DNA of 64,000 nt from Paenibacillus sp. FSL R10-2734 (GCF_037963865.1 NZ_CP150170.1:3472001-3536000); one strand, 5' to 3'; shown: positions 50,166 through 59,135, numbered from the stretch's first letter. Translations and numbers: made by a program. Notes: generated from the letters alone by a model not told the origin.

Positions 50166-50254
50166 TTTGATGAGAAATCTAAACTACCCAACCTTTTTCG
50201 TTTTCGCTGCAGTATATATTTGAGTGCTACCCGATAAGAAGGAGCTTTTAGAAC

Positions 50255-51874
50255 ATGAATAAAGAAGATGCTGACCTTGTCATCAAGGATTACATCAAGC
50301 CGCTATATGGTTTTGCTTTGAACAAAACGGGAAAGATCGCCGAAGCCGAGGAGCTGGCGGGTAGAATTACGCTGGAAGTATATCAAGCGCTTCTCAAGAA
50401 GTCAGAGTTACTGGATCTGAACAGCTACGTCTTTAAGATTGCTCATTATGTGTGGGTGAGATTCGTAGGCGAGAAAGTGAAAGCTTCTAACCAAATGCGG
50501 ATTGATGACAATGAGGTAATGTCCAAAGACGAGGGCTTCGAAGAGATCATCCGTCAAGAAACGGCTGGCGCATTGCGGCGGGAAATAGCTTTTTTATCTC
50601 ACCAGCAACGGGGAATCGTAGTCAAGTACTATTACGATGGAATGAAAATTAGCGAAATCGCGACTGAGATGGGTCTTTCTATCGGCACAATTAAATGGCA
50701 CTTATTCGAAGCAAAAAAGGAGCTGAAACACAAGATGAACACAATTCGATCGATGGGTAATCTCGGTATCAAACCGATTCGTATGACAGGTTTTGGGCAT
50801 AACGGATCCCCAGGAAACAAAGGTGACACCGCTGACTTTTTAGCTACGGCGATCAAACAAAACATCGCTTTCTCAGCTTATCACAAGCCGCTCACGGTTA
50901 ATGAAATTGCCGAAGAATTGGGCATTTCACCTGTATTTATCGAGGATGAAATCGAACTTCTGGAAGAATACGGTTTCATGGATAAATTACCGGGTAGAAA
51001 GTATCGTACCAATATGTATATTGAAGATCCGTCCCCTATGAAAAGCGAGGTATTGTACTCATTGTTCAAAGAATATGCGGAGATTGCGGTCGAACATTAT
51101 TTCAAGACATTTTTCTCGATGGGTGAAGTGTTCCAAGAGACGGGTGTCTACATTCCAGACGGTGATGTCAATCTACTGATGTGGAGCCTCATTCCGTATG
51201 CTGGTAATCAATTGAGTTTCAAAGAACTCAATAGGGTTAGCCATGAAGAGGTTTCCGTCAGCCGCAAAGATGGAGGACATTACGCCGCTCATGCAACGAT
51301 CCACAGAGAGTTTGACGTCAGTTTTGATTATAAACAATATTATTATAGTGGCGATATGAATCGGGATTCCGATGAGTTTGCATTAAAAGCAAGGCAGGTC
51401 GATACGTGGTGGTGTGGTAGACAGGACAGTTGGCGAGACAATCTAAGTTCGGATTTCATCAGCCTGATGCATGTGATCAATGGGAATTTACCGCAAAACG
51501 ATGTGAACATTGACGCCTATCGCCGTCTTTTCGACAAACAATATTTGCTGCGAACTGAATCTGACCTTGAAGTTAACATTGTTTATTGCAAGGATAAGCA
51601 AACAGGAGAACGTCTGCATGCGGCGATTCCACAACCGTCCGAACGAATCAAAGAAGCTGCCAAGAAATTGGATCAAGCTGTTTATCAAGTGAAACTCGAT
51701 GGACAACCAGATCATGCACATAAATATGTGCGTTACTGGTCACAGAATTGCATGGCGTCGGGAACCATACTTGCCTTTGTACTCAAACATTTAGTCGACA
51801 GCGGCATGTTAAAAGTGCCTGATCTGCATCGTAAAAATGGCATTTCCACAATCATGTTCATGAATCAAAGCTAG
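50255..51874 (+). CDS. ECF-type sigma factor with a long C-terminal extension
   Basis: 539 residues. Region 2 lies at about 5-75 (EAEELAGRITLEVYQALLK) and region 4 at about 105-160 (FLSHQQRGIVVKYYYDGMKISEIATEMGLS; IGTIKWHLFEAKKEL). Then come a winged-helix-like segment (PLTVNEIAEELGISPVFIEDEIELLEEYG, about 208-240) and about 300 residues of unknown alpha/beta sequence with Trp-rich VDTWWCGRQDSWRDN. No anti-sigma gene follows, so the extension may itself be the sensor or regulator. AAGAAGGAG precedes the ATG. A possible self-type promoter (CAACC...GTATA) lies at 50189-50215. Confidence 0.85.
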   Translation: MNKEDADLVIKDYIKPLYGFALNKTGKIAEAEELAGRITLEVYQALLKKSELLDLNSYVFKIAHYVWVRFVGEKVKASNQMRIDDNEVMSKDEGFEEIIRQETAGALRREIAFLSHQQRGIVVKYYYDGMKISEIATEMGLSIGTIKWHLFEAKKELKHKMNTIRSMGNLGIKPIRMTGFGHNGSPGNKGDTADFLATAIKQNIAFSAYHKPLTVNEIAEELGISPVFIEDEIELLEEYGFMDKLPGRKYRTNMYIEDPSPMKSEVLYSLFKEYAEIAVEHYFKTFFSMGEVFQETGVYIPDGDVNLLMWSLIPYAGNQLSFKELNRVSHEEVSVSRKDGGHYAAHATIHREFDVSFDYKQYYYSGDMNRDSDEFALKARQVDTWWCGRQDSWRDNLSSDFISLMHVINGNLPQNDVNIDAYRRLFDKQYLLRTESDLEVNIVYCKDKQTGERLHAAIPQPSERIKEAAKKLDQAVYQVKLDGQPDHAHKYVRYWSQNCMASGTILAFVLKHLVDSGMLKVPDLHRKNGISTIMFMNQS

Positions 51875-51955
51875 CTTCAATTTAACTATAAGAAAATGAA
51901 ATATTTTGTTAAAGTTATCAGGAAATGAACGCTTAATAAAGGTGGAAGTAGACAA

Positions 51956-52543
51956 ATGAAAGATTTTATTTTTATCATAGGTCCTAGTGGTGTTGGCAAG
52001 ACAACATTAGCTAAACAAGTCTTTGAATATTACAAGAGTGTTTATATAGAACAAAGCATGATTCCTGAGTTTCTAACTCTTGATGGAAAGGCTGAGATTA
52101 CTGGAGAGTTTGAAGAAGAAACCTGTTGGTCAAATACAGTTGTTCTTCTCAAAAATTTTAATAAGCTAGGGTATAAGAATGTTATTGGATTAGACTTTGA
52201 CGATTTAAGAACAAGAGATATTCCAGAAGTCTTTAGAGGATATAACTATATAACTATTAAACTTATCTGTAGTAATTACGAGCAGAATTTAAATCAAATG
52301 GTTAATCGTGAGGCGGGAGGTCTGGTTGATACTGAATTACTTGAAAAAATGTATTTAAAAATTCCATCAAGAAAATTACTCATAAATGAATATGAAATTG
52401 ATGTTAAAGATAAAACACCCAAACAAGTCTTGCAAGAGGCGGTCGAACTTATTGATAGTGGTACGACATTATTAGATTATGAGTATATTAAGCCTGAAAA
52501 GGAACAGTTTTATTCCTGGGTTTACAGTAATGGTTTGCGATAG
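51956..52543 (+). CDS. P-loop NTPase / small-molecule kinase-like protein
   Basis: 195 residues: Walker A GPSGVGKTTLAKQV at the start, NVIGLDFDDLRTRDIP near 80 (like the DxD of nucleoside kinases), and a lid-like NREAGGLVDTELLEK near 120. No further domains. AAAGGTGG precedes the ATG. The substrate cannot be named. Base composition is lower in GC than the sigma gene before it. Confidence 0.75.
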   Translation: MKDFIFIIGPSGVGKTTLAKQVFEYYKSVYIEQSMIPEFLTLDGKAEITGEFEEETCWSNTVVLLKNFNKLGYKNVIGLDFDDLRTRDIPEVFRGYNYITIKLICSNYEQNLNQMVNREAGGLVDTELLEKMYLKIPSRKLLINEYEIDVKDKTPKQVLQEAVELIDSGTTLLDYEYIKPEKEQFYSWVYSNGLR

Positions 52544-52859
52544 TTGGAACCGTCATATATTAATTCTGTACAGGAATAAATAATAAAATGCAATTAACTG
52601 TATCTGGAATTAACTAATGTCCAGAATTGGCCTGACATTCTCGAGAGCATCCGATAAGAACGAAACATGGCTTTCACATGGAATATTGTAGTATAATCGT
52701 CCGAATAAGAGACCATTTTCATCTATTCACTAAGTTGCATGAAGCTCCTTAATCGCGACTACTTAGTCCGCCCAACGCCAACGTTACACTCTTATAGGAA
52801 TAAAATAATATTGAAAATATGCTCATGGGGAATTATTTTCGAATAGCGAGGGGAACTTT
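52544..52859 (+). other. Intergenic region upstream of the ABC-LytTR gene
   Basis: 316 bp without a gene. TATAAT lies near 52690 but without a matching -35. GAGGGGAAC precedes the ATG at 52860. No hairpin of note. Confidence 0.4.
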
Positions 52860-53936
52860 ATGGCTGTACTTTCGATTGATCATTTAATAAAGAGACAAGG
52901 AAATGCACTACTATTACCAGAGATCAACCTGCAGATCACGAGCGGTCAATGTGTCGTTATACAATGTAACAATGAACTAGGCCAACTACTAATCCAATTG
53001 CTTCTAGGCGATATTCCGGCATCTGGTGGCCATGTGTTAATCGAAGGCACAAATCTACCTCAGACCTTTAAGAAAAAGGCACACAAAATAGGCGTTTCTC
53101 TTCTGAATGATGGAATTTACGGGCGGCTTAAAGTAAAAGATTCGCTCACTTTTTATAAGAACATATACCAGGCAACCATCTCCATCGATGAGGTATTGCA
53201 CAAAATCGGATTAACGGACAAAAAAAACAACAAAGTTTCTTCATTAACCTTCTCCGAGCAAAAACGATTACATCTAGGAAGAACGATTATACATAACCCT
53301 GTATTACTCATTTGGGAAGAACCCGAGCAGAACGTGGATATTGAAAGCCATATCATTATTCGAGCATTACTTTCTGAACTTCTGAACGAAGGAAAGGCCA
53401 TTCTGATCACAACATCCTACCTTGCCGATGCCATTTCCATCACCAATGAGGTATACAGACTGAATGAGCATGAGTTTAAAAAATTAGATGTTATCGATGA
53501 TTCGGGAACTGATGCTCAAACGGACGTTACTGCTCCCACTTCGAAACATCCATCACAAACTGCAATACTTCCACTCGCAACCATCGAAGTTCGACCTGTT
53601 CGGGTGGAGAAAATTCCCGCTAAGGTGGACGATAAGATCATCTTGTTCGATCCAACAGAAATCAATTTCATTGAAAGCAGTGATGGGACATCCTTACTTC
53701 ATGTTAAGGGGGCCACTTTCCCTTGTGTGTTCACTTTAAGTGATCTTGAGATAAAGCTAACCCCGCTTGGTTTCTTTCGGTGTCATCGTTCCTATATTGT
53801 AAATCTACAAAAAGTGCGTGAAGTCATTTCATGGACACGTAATAGTTTTAGTCTCATATTGGATGATGACAAGAAAAGCTCCATTCCACTTTCCAAAGGA
53901 AAATATGATGAATTAAAGGGGACCTTGGGCATCTAA
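52860..53936 (+). CDS. ABC-ATPase-like/LytTR fusion regulator
   Basis: 358 residues. Residues 1-205 follow an ABC ATPase: strand LSIDHLIKRQGNALLLPEIN, Walker B-like VLLIWEEPEQNVD, H-loop region ILITTSYLADA. But the Walker A site reads QCNNELGQLL instead of GxxGxGKS, and the signature is SLTFSEQKRL, so ATP hydrolysis is unlikely. After a Thr/Pro-rich linker, residues 255-355 are a LytTR DNA-binding domain (FDPTEINFIESSDG; GFFRCHRSYIVNLQKV). It lies directly upstream of an ABC exporter and probably controls it. Confidence 0.85.
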   Translation: MAVLSIDHLIKRQGNALLLPEINLQITSGQCVVIQCNNELGQLLIQLLLGDIPASGGHVLIEGTNLPQTFKKKAHKIGVSLLNDGIYGRLKVKDSLTFYKNIYQATISIDEVLHKIGLTDKKNNKVSSLTFSEQKRLHLGRTIIHNPVLLIWEEPEQNVDIESHIIIRALLSELLNEGKAILITTSYLADAISITNEVYRLNEHEFKKLDVIDDSGTDAQTDVTAPTSKHPSQTAILPLATIEVRPVRVEKIPAKVDDKIILFDPTEINFIESSDGTSLLHVKGATFPCVFTLSDLEIKLTPLGFFRCHRSYIVNLQKVREVISWTRNSFSLILDDDKKSSIPLSKGKYDELKGTLGI

Positions 53937-53950
53937 AGGTGCCTTTTTTT
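53928..53950 (+). terminator. Intrinsic terminator overlapping the regulator's stop codon
   Basis: GGCATC, loop TAAA (containing the stop), GGTGCC, then seven T. Confidence 0.78.
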
Positions 53951-53983
53951 AATAGAACAGACACTCCATTCCTCCTCCAAAAT

Positions 53984-54029
53984 GCAGCATTCGACCCCTC
54001 GTTTACTCTTTTTATCCTGTAAATGCTGC
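53984..54029 (+). promoter_or_regulatory. Candidate LytTR-controlled region of the ABC exporter
   Basis: The inverted repeat GCAGCAT (53984-53990) / ATGCTGC (54023-54029) encloses ATTCGACCCCTCGTTTAC, which resembles one half-site of LytTR operators. It lies about 70 bp upstream of the exporter genes. TACAAT near 54050 could be the -10. Confidence 0.4.
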
Positions 54030-54096
54030 GCAGTTATGCGGTTTTCCTTACAATTGGTTTTGCATAGCAAGATCAACCGATAAAGGAGCTAACAGG

Positions 54097-54945
54097 ATGG
54101 GACATGAGATTGTAATAAGGCAGTTGGTAAAATTTTTTGGAAAAAAGTCGGCTCTGAATGGCGTTGACTTCCATATTCAAAAAGGGGAGATTTTCGGATT
54201 GTTAGGACCTAGTGGTTCCGGTAAAACAACGATGGTGAAAATTCTGACCTCACAACTCCGGTATACATCAGGGTCCGTGCAAGTGTTCGGTAAAGATGTA
54301 AACAAGCTACGTGATTCATCGCAATTGAAACGGATAGGTATTCTTACTGACAACAGTAGTTTATACGATCGACTGACTGTGTATGAGAATCTGGAACTCT
54401 TTTGTAAGCTATATGATGTAGATGTAAAGCGCATTGATGAAGTGCTGGAGGAAGTTAAACTTATTCAAGACAAGAAAACCATAGTAAGAAAGCTCTCCAA
54501 AGGAATGAAGCAGAGAGTCACATTAATGAGGTCCTTATTGCATAAACCTGATCTTTTGTTTCTAGATGAACCTACTTCTGCATTAGACCCAACCAACAAG
54601 CAACAAATTCATGCAAGCCTGCGTAAGTTGAATGAGTCAGGTACAACCATTTTTTTAAGCACCCATGACATGCAAGAAGCAGAGGATCTCTGTCAGCGTC
54701 TCGCTTTCCTCGATAATGGGAGAATTGTAGAGCTCGACAATCCACACAATCTTCGAGTGAAATATGGGGATTCTGCAATTAACCTCGTACTAAGAAACGG
54801 TAGTCGTATTCAAATCGAACAAAATGAAGCTGGAGCACAATCGGTTGCCCAATATATAACCAAAGGGGAGTTGATATCCATTCACTCGAATGAACCAACT
54901 TTAGGAGAAATATTCATTCAACTCACTGGGAGGTCTTTGCAATGA
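54097..54945 (+). CDS. ABC exporter ATPase
   Basis: 282 residues. Walker A GPSGSGKTTMVKIL (about 36-49), Q-loop region, signature LSKGMKQRVTLMRSL, Walker B LLFLDEPTSALDP, switch His in STHDMQEAEDLC. The C-terminal 70 residues form the extension usual in BcrA/CcmA-type ATPases paired with ABC-2 permeases. AAAGGAGC precedes the ATG. It overlaps the permease by ATGA. Confidence 0.93.
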   Translation: MGHEIVIRQLVKFFGKKSALNGVDFHIQKGEIFGLLGPSGSGKTTMVKILTSQLRYTSGSVQVFGKDVNKLRDSSQLKRIGILTDNSSLYDRLTVYENLELFCKLYDVDVKRIDEVLEEVKLIQDKKTIVRKLSKGMKQRVTLMRSLLHKPDLLFLDEPTSALDPTNKQQIHASLRKLNESGTTIFLSTHDMQEAEDLCQRLAFLDNGRIVELDNPHNLRVKYGDSAINLVLRNGSRIQIEQNEAGAQSVAQYITKGELISIHSNEPTLGEIFIQLTGRSLQ

Positions 54946-55655
54946 CATTTTCAATTCGAAGAGTATCTGCCATCGTTGTAAAAGATGTAAAGGATCTGCT
55001 GAAGAACTCTTATATTATTTTAATCACTATATTTTTGCCATTGGGATTGGCAGCTATGTTATCTCGTTCGGACTCGGACGACGCCAGTCTGCTAGGTACT
55101 CCGATTAATCTGGCACTTGTTATAACAGGTGCCTTTGTTCAAGCTACTATGATGGCGGAAGAAAAGGAGAAAAACACCTTACGCGCCTTATTGCTATCTC
55201 CAGCTACAAGAATGGAAATTATGTTAGGGAAGAGTTTCCTATCTTCTCTAATTACAATTTTGGTCGTTATTGGTTCGATCTTTTTAAGCAAAATGCAGGT
55301 ACCTGGTTTTTTTTATTTCAGCATTATGATTCTGCTTTCCTTAATTATATTCATCTCATTTGGCACCATTATTGGACTTGTCTCTCGTACAGTTATGGAA
55401 ACCTCCATTGTGGGTCTGCCTCTTCTCGTGATCTTTACCTACGGATCGTTAATAAGCACAATGCTGGATAACCCTGTCATCAAAACATTCATTAGCTATC
55501 TTCCTACCGAGAGCTTCTCAGCAGCACTCACCAGCCTGGAGCAAAATGGCGGTTTCTCAGAGATCAAATGGCATCTCCTTAATATGCTTCTCTGGGCGAT
55601 TGGTTCTCTCGTCATCGCAGTCATCGTCTATGGCAAGCGGAGCTTTGATAAGTAA
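54942..55655 (+). CDS. ABC-2-type permease
   Basis: 237 residues, six membrane helices, with the ABC-2 pattern (N-terminal VVKDVKDLLKNSYIILITIF, MMAEEKEKNTLRALLLSP coupling helix, central EMFSFL-type helices). The partner of the preceding ATPase. It probably exports a peptide, drug or lipid. The small hydrophobic peptide gene follows 30 bp downstream. Confidence 0.9.
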   Translation: MTFSIRRVSAIVVKDVKDLLKNSYIILITIFLPLGLAAMLSRSDSDDASLLGTPINLALVITGAFVQATMMAEEKEKNTLRALLLSPATRMEIMLGKSFLSSLITILVVIGSIFLSKMQVPGFFYFSIMILLSLIIFISFGTIIGLVSRTVMETSIVGLPLLVIFTYGSLISTMLDNPVIKTFISYLPTESFSAALTSLEQNGGFSEIKWHLLNMLLWAIGSLVIAVIVYGKRSFDK

Positions 55656-55685
55656 TATAAAAAAATAGAATATGAGGTCATATAA

Positions 55686-55769
55686 ATGAAATTTACCTTG
55701 AAAAGTTTTATTATTCAACTTGTAATAGCTGTGGTTATTGTCGTTGTTATCATAGCTTTAGCCAAATAA
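55686..55769 (+). CDS. 27-residue single-span membrane peptide
   Basis: The sequence is MKFTLKSF, then IIQLVIAVVIVVVIIALAK: a basic head, one hydrophobic span and a terminal Lys. GAGG lies nine bases before the ATG (55686-55688) and TAA is at 55767-55769. It lies 30 bp after the permease gene in the same operon, and the terminator at 55874-55905 follows. It may be an accessory subunit of the exporter or its cargo. It is too short for usual gene callers. Confidence 0.6.
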   Translation: MKFTLKSFIIQLVIAVVIVVVIIALAK

Positions 55770-55873
55770 TGACCTAGAATACTATAGTTAAACCGGCCGA
55801 CCTTCTAACTTATTTGTTATGCTAAGAGGATGTCATTTGTTTCAACATTGATTTACATTAGCATATAAACACG

Positions 55874-55905
55874 AAGCCATTCCGATAAATGGAGTGGCTT
55901 CTTTA
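55874..55905 (+). terminator. Intrinsic terminator of the ABC exporter operon
   Basis: AAGCCATTCC, loop GATAAAT, GGAGTGGCTT (one mismatch), then CTTT. Confidence 0.7.
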
Positions 55906-56631
55906 ATAGAATTAGTTCAGGAAAAACAAGTGAAAGGAAAACTAGATTCAGTTGATCCTTATGTTCGCTATGATGATTATAAACTGAATTTTCATGTTGA
56001 AAATGAAAAAGGAGAGAAAGTAAAAGATTTAACTAGGGCACTTGATACTCCGCGCAAGGCCGTGGGAGAATACGGTCATTCTAATCGAAAGTATGGATTT
56101 GCTCCCCTGTCTCCTGATCATCAATATACACTAGTATTGGATTCTTTAGAAAAAACAGAGCCGTATGAGCTAGGCGTATCATTTGAGCCAAAACAGCTTG
56201 CCGAAAAACCTGTAAGAGTAGATGAGAATGGCAAAACGATTGAGATCATGTCAGTAACCTTTGACGAACCATTAAATGAAGCGTCTCCAAAGAATGAGAA
56301 GCACGCTACTATTTTACTAGAGGCTTATTTAAAGGATATATCATATATTAATCTAGCAGATACGATTTTAATGGATGATGACACAGATAACATTATTAAT
56401 CGTTTTGGTTGGACTATAAAGGATGAAAAGGGCAAAATATACAATGTAACAGGTGGAGATTTTAAAATGATAGGAAAGGATGAACAAGGCAGAAACCATA
56501 TCCGAATAAAATTGCAAAGTGATGAAATGAAAGAACTCCCTCAAAAGCTCAGTCTTACTTCAGAATTGGCAAAAAAGAGCTATGACCTGGATTGGAAAGT
56601 ACCATTGCCAATGCCAAAAGAAGATAAATAA
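55894..56631 (+). pseudogene. C-terminal part of a DUF5643/DUF4179-type extracytoplasmic protein
   Basis: About 240 residues of beta-rich sequence: GKLDSVDPYVRYDDYKLNFH, YTLVLDSLEKTEPYELGVSF, ending ELPQKLSLTSELAKKSYDLD-WKVPLP, as in the C-terminal DUF5643 domain of RsiX/DUF4179-like anti-sigma proteins. The membrane anchor and N-terminal domain are missing. The open frame starts inside the right arm of the preceding terminator, with no ribosome site. Probably not translated. Confidence 0.6.
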
Positions 56632-56711
56632 GAAGAAAATAGAAGCGAGAAAAGCAATAAAGGAAAGGGGGATAATGCTAAATAAGCATTTTGTAATGTC
56701 TTTATCGAGAC

Positions 56712-56790
56712 TATTCAACTAACGGGAAACGATAGTGGAGTAGGTTGCAGCGATACAGTTCCTCTTGTTCATTGAAGTAAGGGGCAGGAT
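56712..56790 (+). repeat. Dispersed structured repeat, copy 3 (degenerate)
   Basis: AACTAACG-GGAAA-CGATAGTG, then CCTCTTGTTCATTGAAGTAAGGGGCAG: left hairpin and right end are kept, the middle hairpin has decayed. The 56632-57272 gap otherwise holds copy 4 and a possible 23-codon ORF. Confidence 0.6.
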
Positions 56791-56889
56791 CGTTGAGCAT
56801 GTTGCCGAATCGTATAGATAGAAAAGAAATCGATATTTGGAGTGATTCTATATGCGATGAGAACAACAATCATCAGAAATAAGCACGCC

Positions 56890-56985
56890 ATTAAGCTATC
56901 GGGGAACGTTAGCTCAATAAAAACAAGAAGACAGCCGATCTCAACGTGATCGGCTGCTTATGTTAATCAAACGGGCAGTTTAATG
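56890..56985 (+). repeat. Dispersed structured repeat, copy 4 (best preserved)
   Basis: Left hairpin AGCTATCG-GGGAA-CGTTAGCT. Central hairpin CAGCCGATC...GATCGGCTG. Right end TTAATCAAACGGGCAGTTTAA. A total of about 95 bp, used here as the reference copy. Confidence 0.8.
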
Positions 56986-57066
56986 GGATTTCAAGGTCAT
57001 TATGGAAGGTAAATATTTAGTGATAACTAATATAGTGATAAACCTTGTATGAGATGGAGATGCACT

Positions 57067-57138
57067 ATGGTCGTCGAGACGTTCGTCACGCTGCTGTCGG
57101 TGGTGATGTTTTCGTATAATCCTTTTTTACCATGTTAG
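57067..57138 (+). CDS. Possible 23-residue hydrophobic peptide
   Basis: MVVETFVTLLSVVMFSYNP..., preceded by GGAG at a good distance, ending TAG 57136-57138. It vaguely recalls holin-like type I toxin peptides but is short and may be a decayed copy or chance. Confidence 0.2.
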   Translation: MVVETFVTLLSVVMFSYNPFLPC

Positions 57139-57272
57139 TTCATACCAAGTGTTGTATTGTTATGTTATGAATAGGAGGAGAGTTGAACACTGTTTTGTTA
57201 ACGGAAAGCAATTAGTAAAATAATAAACAAAGGGTATCCAGCGAATGGCTACCTTTAAGAAAGGAAGTATCT

Positions 57273-57713
57273 GTGCAAATAGAATCGATTATTTATAGCA
57301 ATAAGTTGTGGGAAATCGTTGCTGAGTATGCGCAGGAATGTTCTTGGAGAGCAGGAACCACTTTAGCGAAACAAATGAAAGAATGCCATTTTTCAGACTG
57401 GGAAAGAATTTTTGTGGCACTTGATGGTGATCACATTGCTGGTTATTGCGCTTTAGCAAAAACTGACTGCATACCTGATATTCCCTATACACCTTATATA
57501 GGATTTATTTTTGTGGGAGAGCAGTATAGAGGCAATCGATTAAGCGAAAAGTTGATTTTATCTGCCTCGGCATACGCGAAGGGACTGGGTTTTGATAAAG
57601 TATACCTTGTCAGTGACCATGTTAATTTGTACGAAAAATATGGCTTCGTGAAGATAGATGAGAAAGAAGCACCTTGGGGAGCAATGGAGACCATTTATAT
57701 GCAACTGACGTAA
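57273..57713 (+). CDS. GNAT-family N-acetyltransferase
   Basis: 146 residues, complete: EYAQECSWRAGTTLAKQM near 17, strand IFVALDGDHIAGYCALAKTD, acetyl-CoA loop VGEQYRGNRLSEKLILSASA, and end VYLVSDHVNLYEKYGFVKI. The GTG start has AAAGGAAG upstream. It lies between repeat copies 4 and 5 as a one-gene unit with its own terminator hairpin. The substrate is unknown. Confidence 0.85.
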   Translation: MQIESIIYSNKLWEIVAEYAQECSWRAGTTLAKQMKECHFSDWERIFVALDGDHIAGYCALAKTDCIPDIPYTPYIGFIFVGEQYRGNRLSEKLILSASAYAKGLGFDKVYLVSDHVNLYEKYGFVKIDEKEAPWGAMETIYMQLT

Positions 57714-57716
57714 CGT

Positions 57717-57745
57717 GCTGCCATCAGCAAAGGATGGCAGCATGT
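57717..57745 (+). terminator. Hairpin after the GNAT gene
   Basis: TGCTGCCATC, loop AGCAAAG, GATGGCAGCA. There is no clear T-tract, so it may act mainly in mRNA stability. Confidence 0.5.
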
Positions 57746-57787
57746 TACAGACAGCGTATCAAACCGTATCAGAAAGTAAACCAGGGC

Positions 57788-57820
57788 ATTAAGCTAACTG
57801 GCAGGATAGTTGAAACGTTC
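57788..57820 (+). repeat. Dispersed structured repeat, copy 5 (partial)
   Basis: ATTAAGCTAACTGGCAGGATAGTTGAA: the left and right motifs are fused without the central hairpin. Confidence 0.65.
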
Positions 57821-57913
57821 CTCGAATATTTTATCAGTTGGATAATCTAATGAAATTTGTTGAAATAAGGTTGTCTGAATGAAACGCAAATCTTATAGAT
57901 AAGGGTGATTCAT

Positions 57914-58507
57914 GTGAAGCAAGGACTCATTGTGTTTTTGAACGGAACGTCAAGTTCTGGAAAGACCTCCATATCGACTGAACTGATAAATCAGAAAGAG
58001 ATTCCTTTTTATCATTTATCAATTGATGATTTTTTTAATAATTACAATGATTTTGTTAATAATAAATTTCCAGATGAACCTCCAAGAGGAATAGATCATC
58101 AAGTTGTCTCACAAATAGTTGATGATTCCATATTCTCAGTGTACCATTCGACAATTAAATTGTTATCAGAACTAGGTTTTAATGTAATAGTAGATACCAT
58201 AATCACAAATGACAAGTCGTTTAATGATTTTTATGATTTACTTGTTGATTATCCTATATTGTTTGTAGGCGTACGATGCTCGAAAGAAGAACTCACAAGA
58301 AGAGAGCAGAGTAGGGGAGATCGATTAATTGGACTAGCACATTCCCAGTTCGACAGAGTATATTCCTATAATGAATATGATCTTGAAGTAAATACGGAAA
58401 AGTTGAGTCCAACCGAATGTGCCGATAAAATATTAAGTTTTATTAAGTCCGATCAGGGTTACTCTGCATTTAAGAAATTAAGTAAAAGAGAGATTAGTGT
58501 TTCATAG
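57914..58507 (+). CDS. CPT-like phosphotransferase (chloramphenicol phosphotransferase-like)
   Basis: 197 residues. Walker A is FLNGTSSSGKTS at residues 8-19. FYHLSIDDFF holds the probable catalytic Asp, RGIDHQVV follows, and the family motif VGVRCSKEELTRREQSRGDR (with its lid arginines) sits near 120. YDLEVNT near 157 completes it. The GTG at 57914 is five bases after AAGGGTGA; an in-frame GTG at 57905 overlaps that site. It is a single-gene unit between repeats 5 and 6. It probably phosphorylates a small hydroxylated compound. Confidence 0.82.
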   Translation: MKQGLIVFLNGTSSSGKTSISTELINQKEIPFYHLSIDDFFNNYNDFVNNKFPDEPPRGIDHQVVSQIVDDSIFSVYHSTIKLLSELGFNVIVDTIITNDKSFNDFYDLLVDYPILFVGVRCSKEELTRREQSRGDRLIGLAHSQFDRVYSYNEYDLEVNTEKLSPTECADKILSFIKSDQGYSAFKKLSKREISVS

Positions 58508-58581
58508 TAGGCAAATCCATCAGATAACAACATATTCAAGCATTGGGGCTATTGCCTCCTCGGTCTGCCCACAAGATTTCG

Positions 58582-58680
58582 GAATTAAGCTAACGAAGAA
58601 CGATAGTTGAATAACACACAATGATGAGCAGGAGCTACGTAGTCTGTTCTTTTTTATTAAGCTAACAGGCAGGATAAGCG
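58582..58680 (+). repeat. Dispersed structured repeat, copy 6
   Basis: Left hairpin AGCTAACG-AAGAA-CGATAGTT. The second hairpin GAGCAG...CTACGTAG...CTGTTC is followed by TTTTTT. The right end is TTAAGCTAACAGGCAG. All three parts are clear. Confidence 0.78.
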
Positions 58681-58764
58681 AATATCACCAATCCCTAGAG
58701 GATCTTTGCTTGAAACTAAGAATACATAACTTGCTATAACTAACCGTGTTGGGAGTTACTGAAA

Positions 58765-59079
58765 ATGAGGATTGTTGTAACAGGCGGAGGTATGAATCCA
58801 AGTGAGACTCTTCAAGAGACTATGATTCGAGAAGTAGTTGAGGAAACAGGATTATCTGTTAAGGATTGTGAGTTTTACGCAGTATATAGCGGACCTAGGA
58901 TGGAATACACCTACCCTGATGGAAACAAGGTTATTTTCGTTATGTTTCTCTTCAATGCTACGACTAATCACTATGAGCACTTATCAGAAGATGGGGATAC
59001 GATAAAATTTCATGACGATCTAAGTGAATCGTTGAAATTACAGTTCTGGAATATAGAACACGTTAGTTATGTGGAGTAG
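58765..59079 (+). pseudogene. Nudix hydrolase lacking its N-terminus
   Basis: 104 residues that start inside the Nudix box (TGGGMNPSETLQETMIREVV, EETGLS) and continue to a normal C-terminus (FWNIEHV). The first beta-strands before the box (about 35-40 residues) are absent, so it is probably non-functional although the box residues are kept. It lies just after repeat copy 6. Confidence 0.7.
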
Positions 59080-59135
59080 TGACAGTCTAGGACTTTATTT
59101 CCATTGTCGATTCACCGAATGGGAGTAATGAAAGA

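Noticed and set aside
57067..57138. Type I toxin (holin-like) gene
   Set aside because: Hydrophobic and with a fair ribosome site, but only 23 residues, with no antisense RNA promoter seen. Kept only as a low-confidence ORF.
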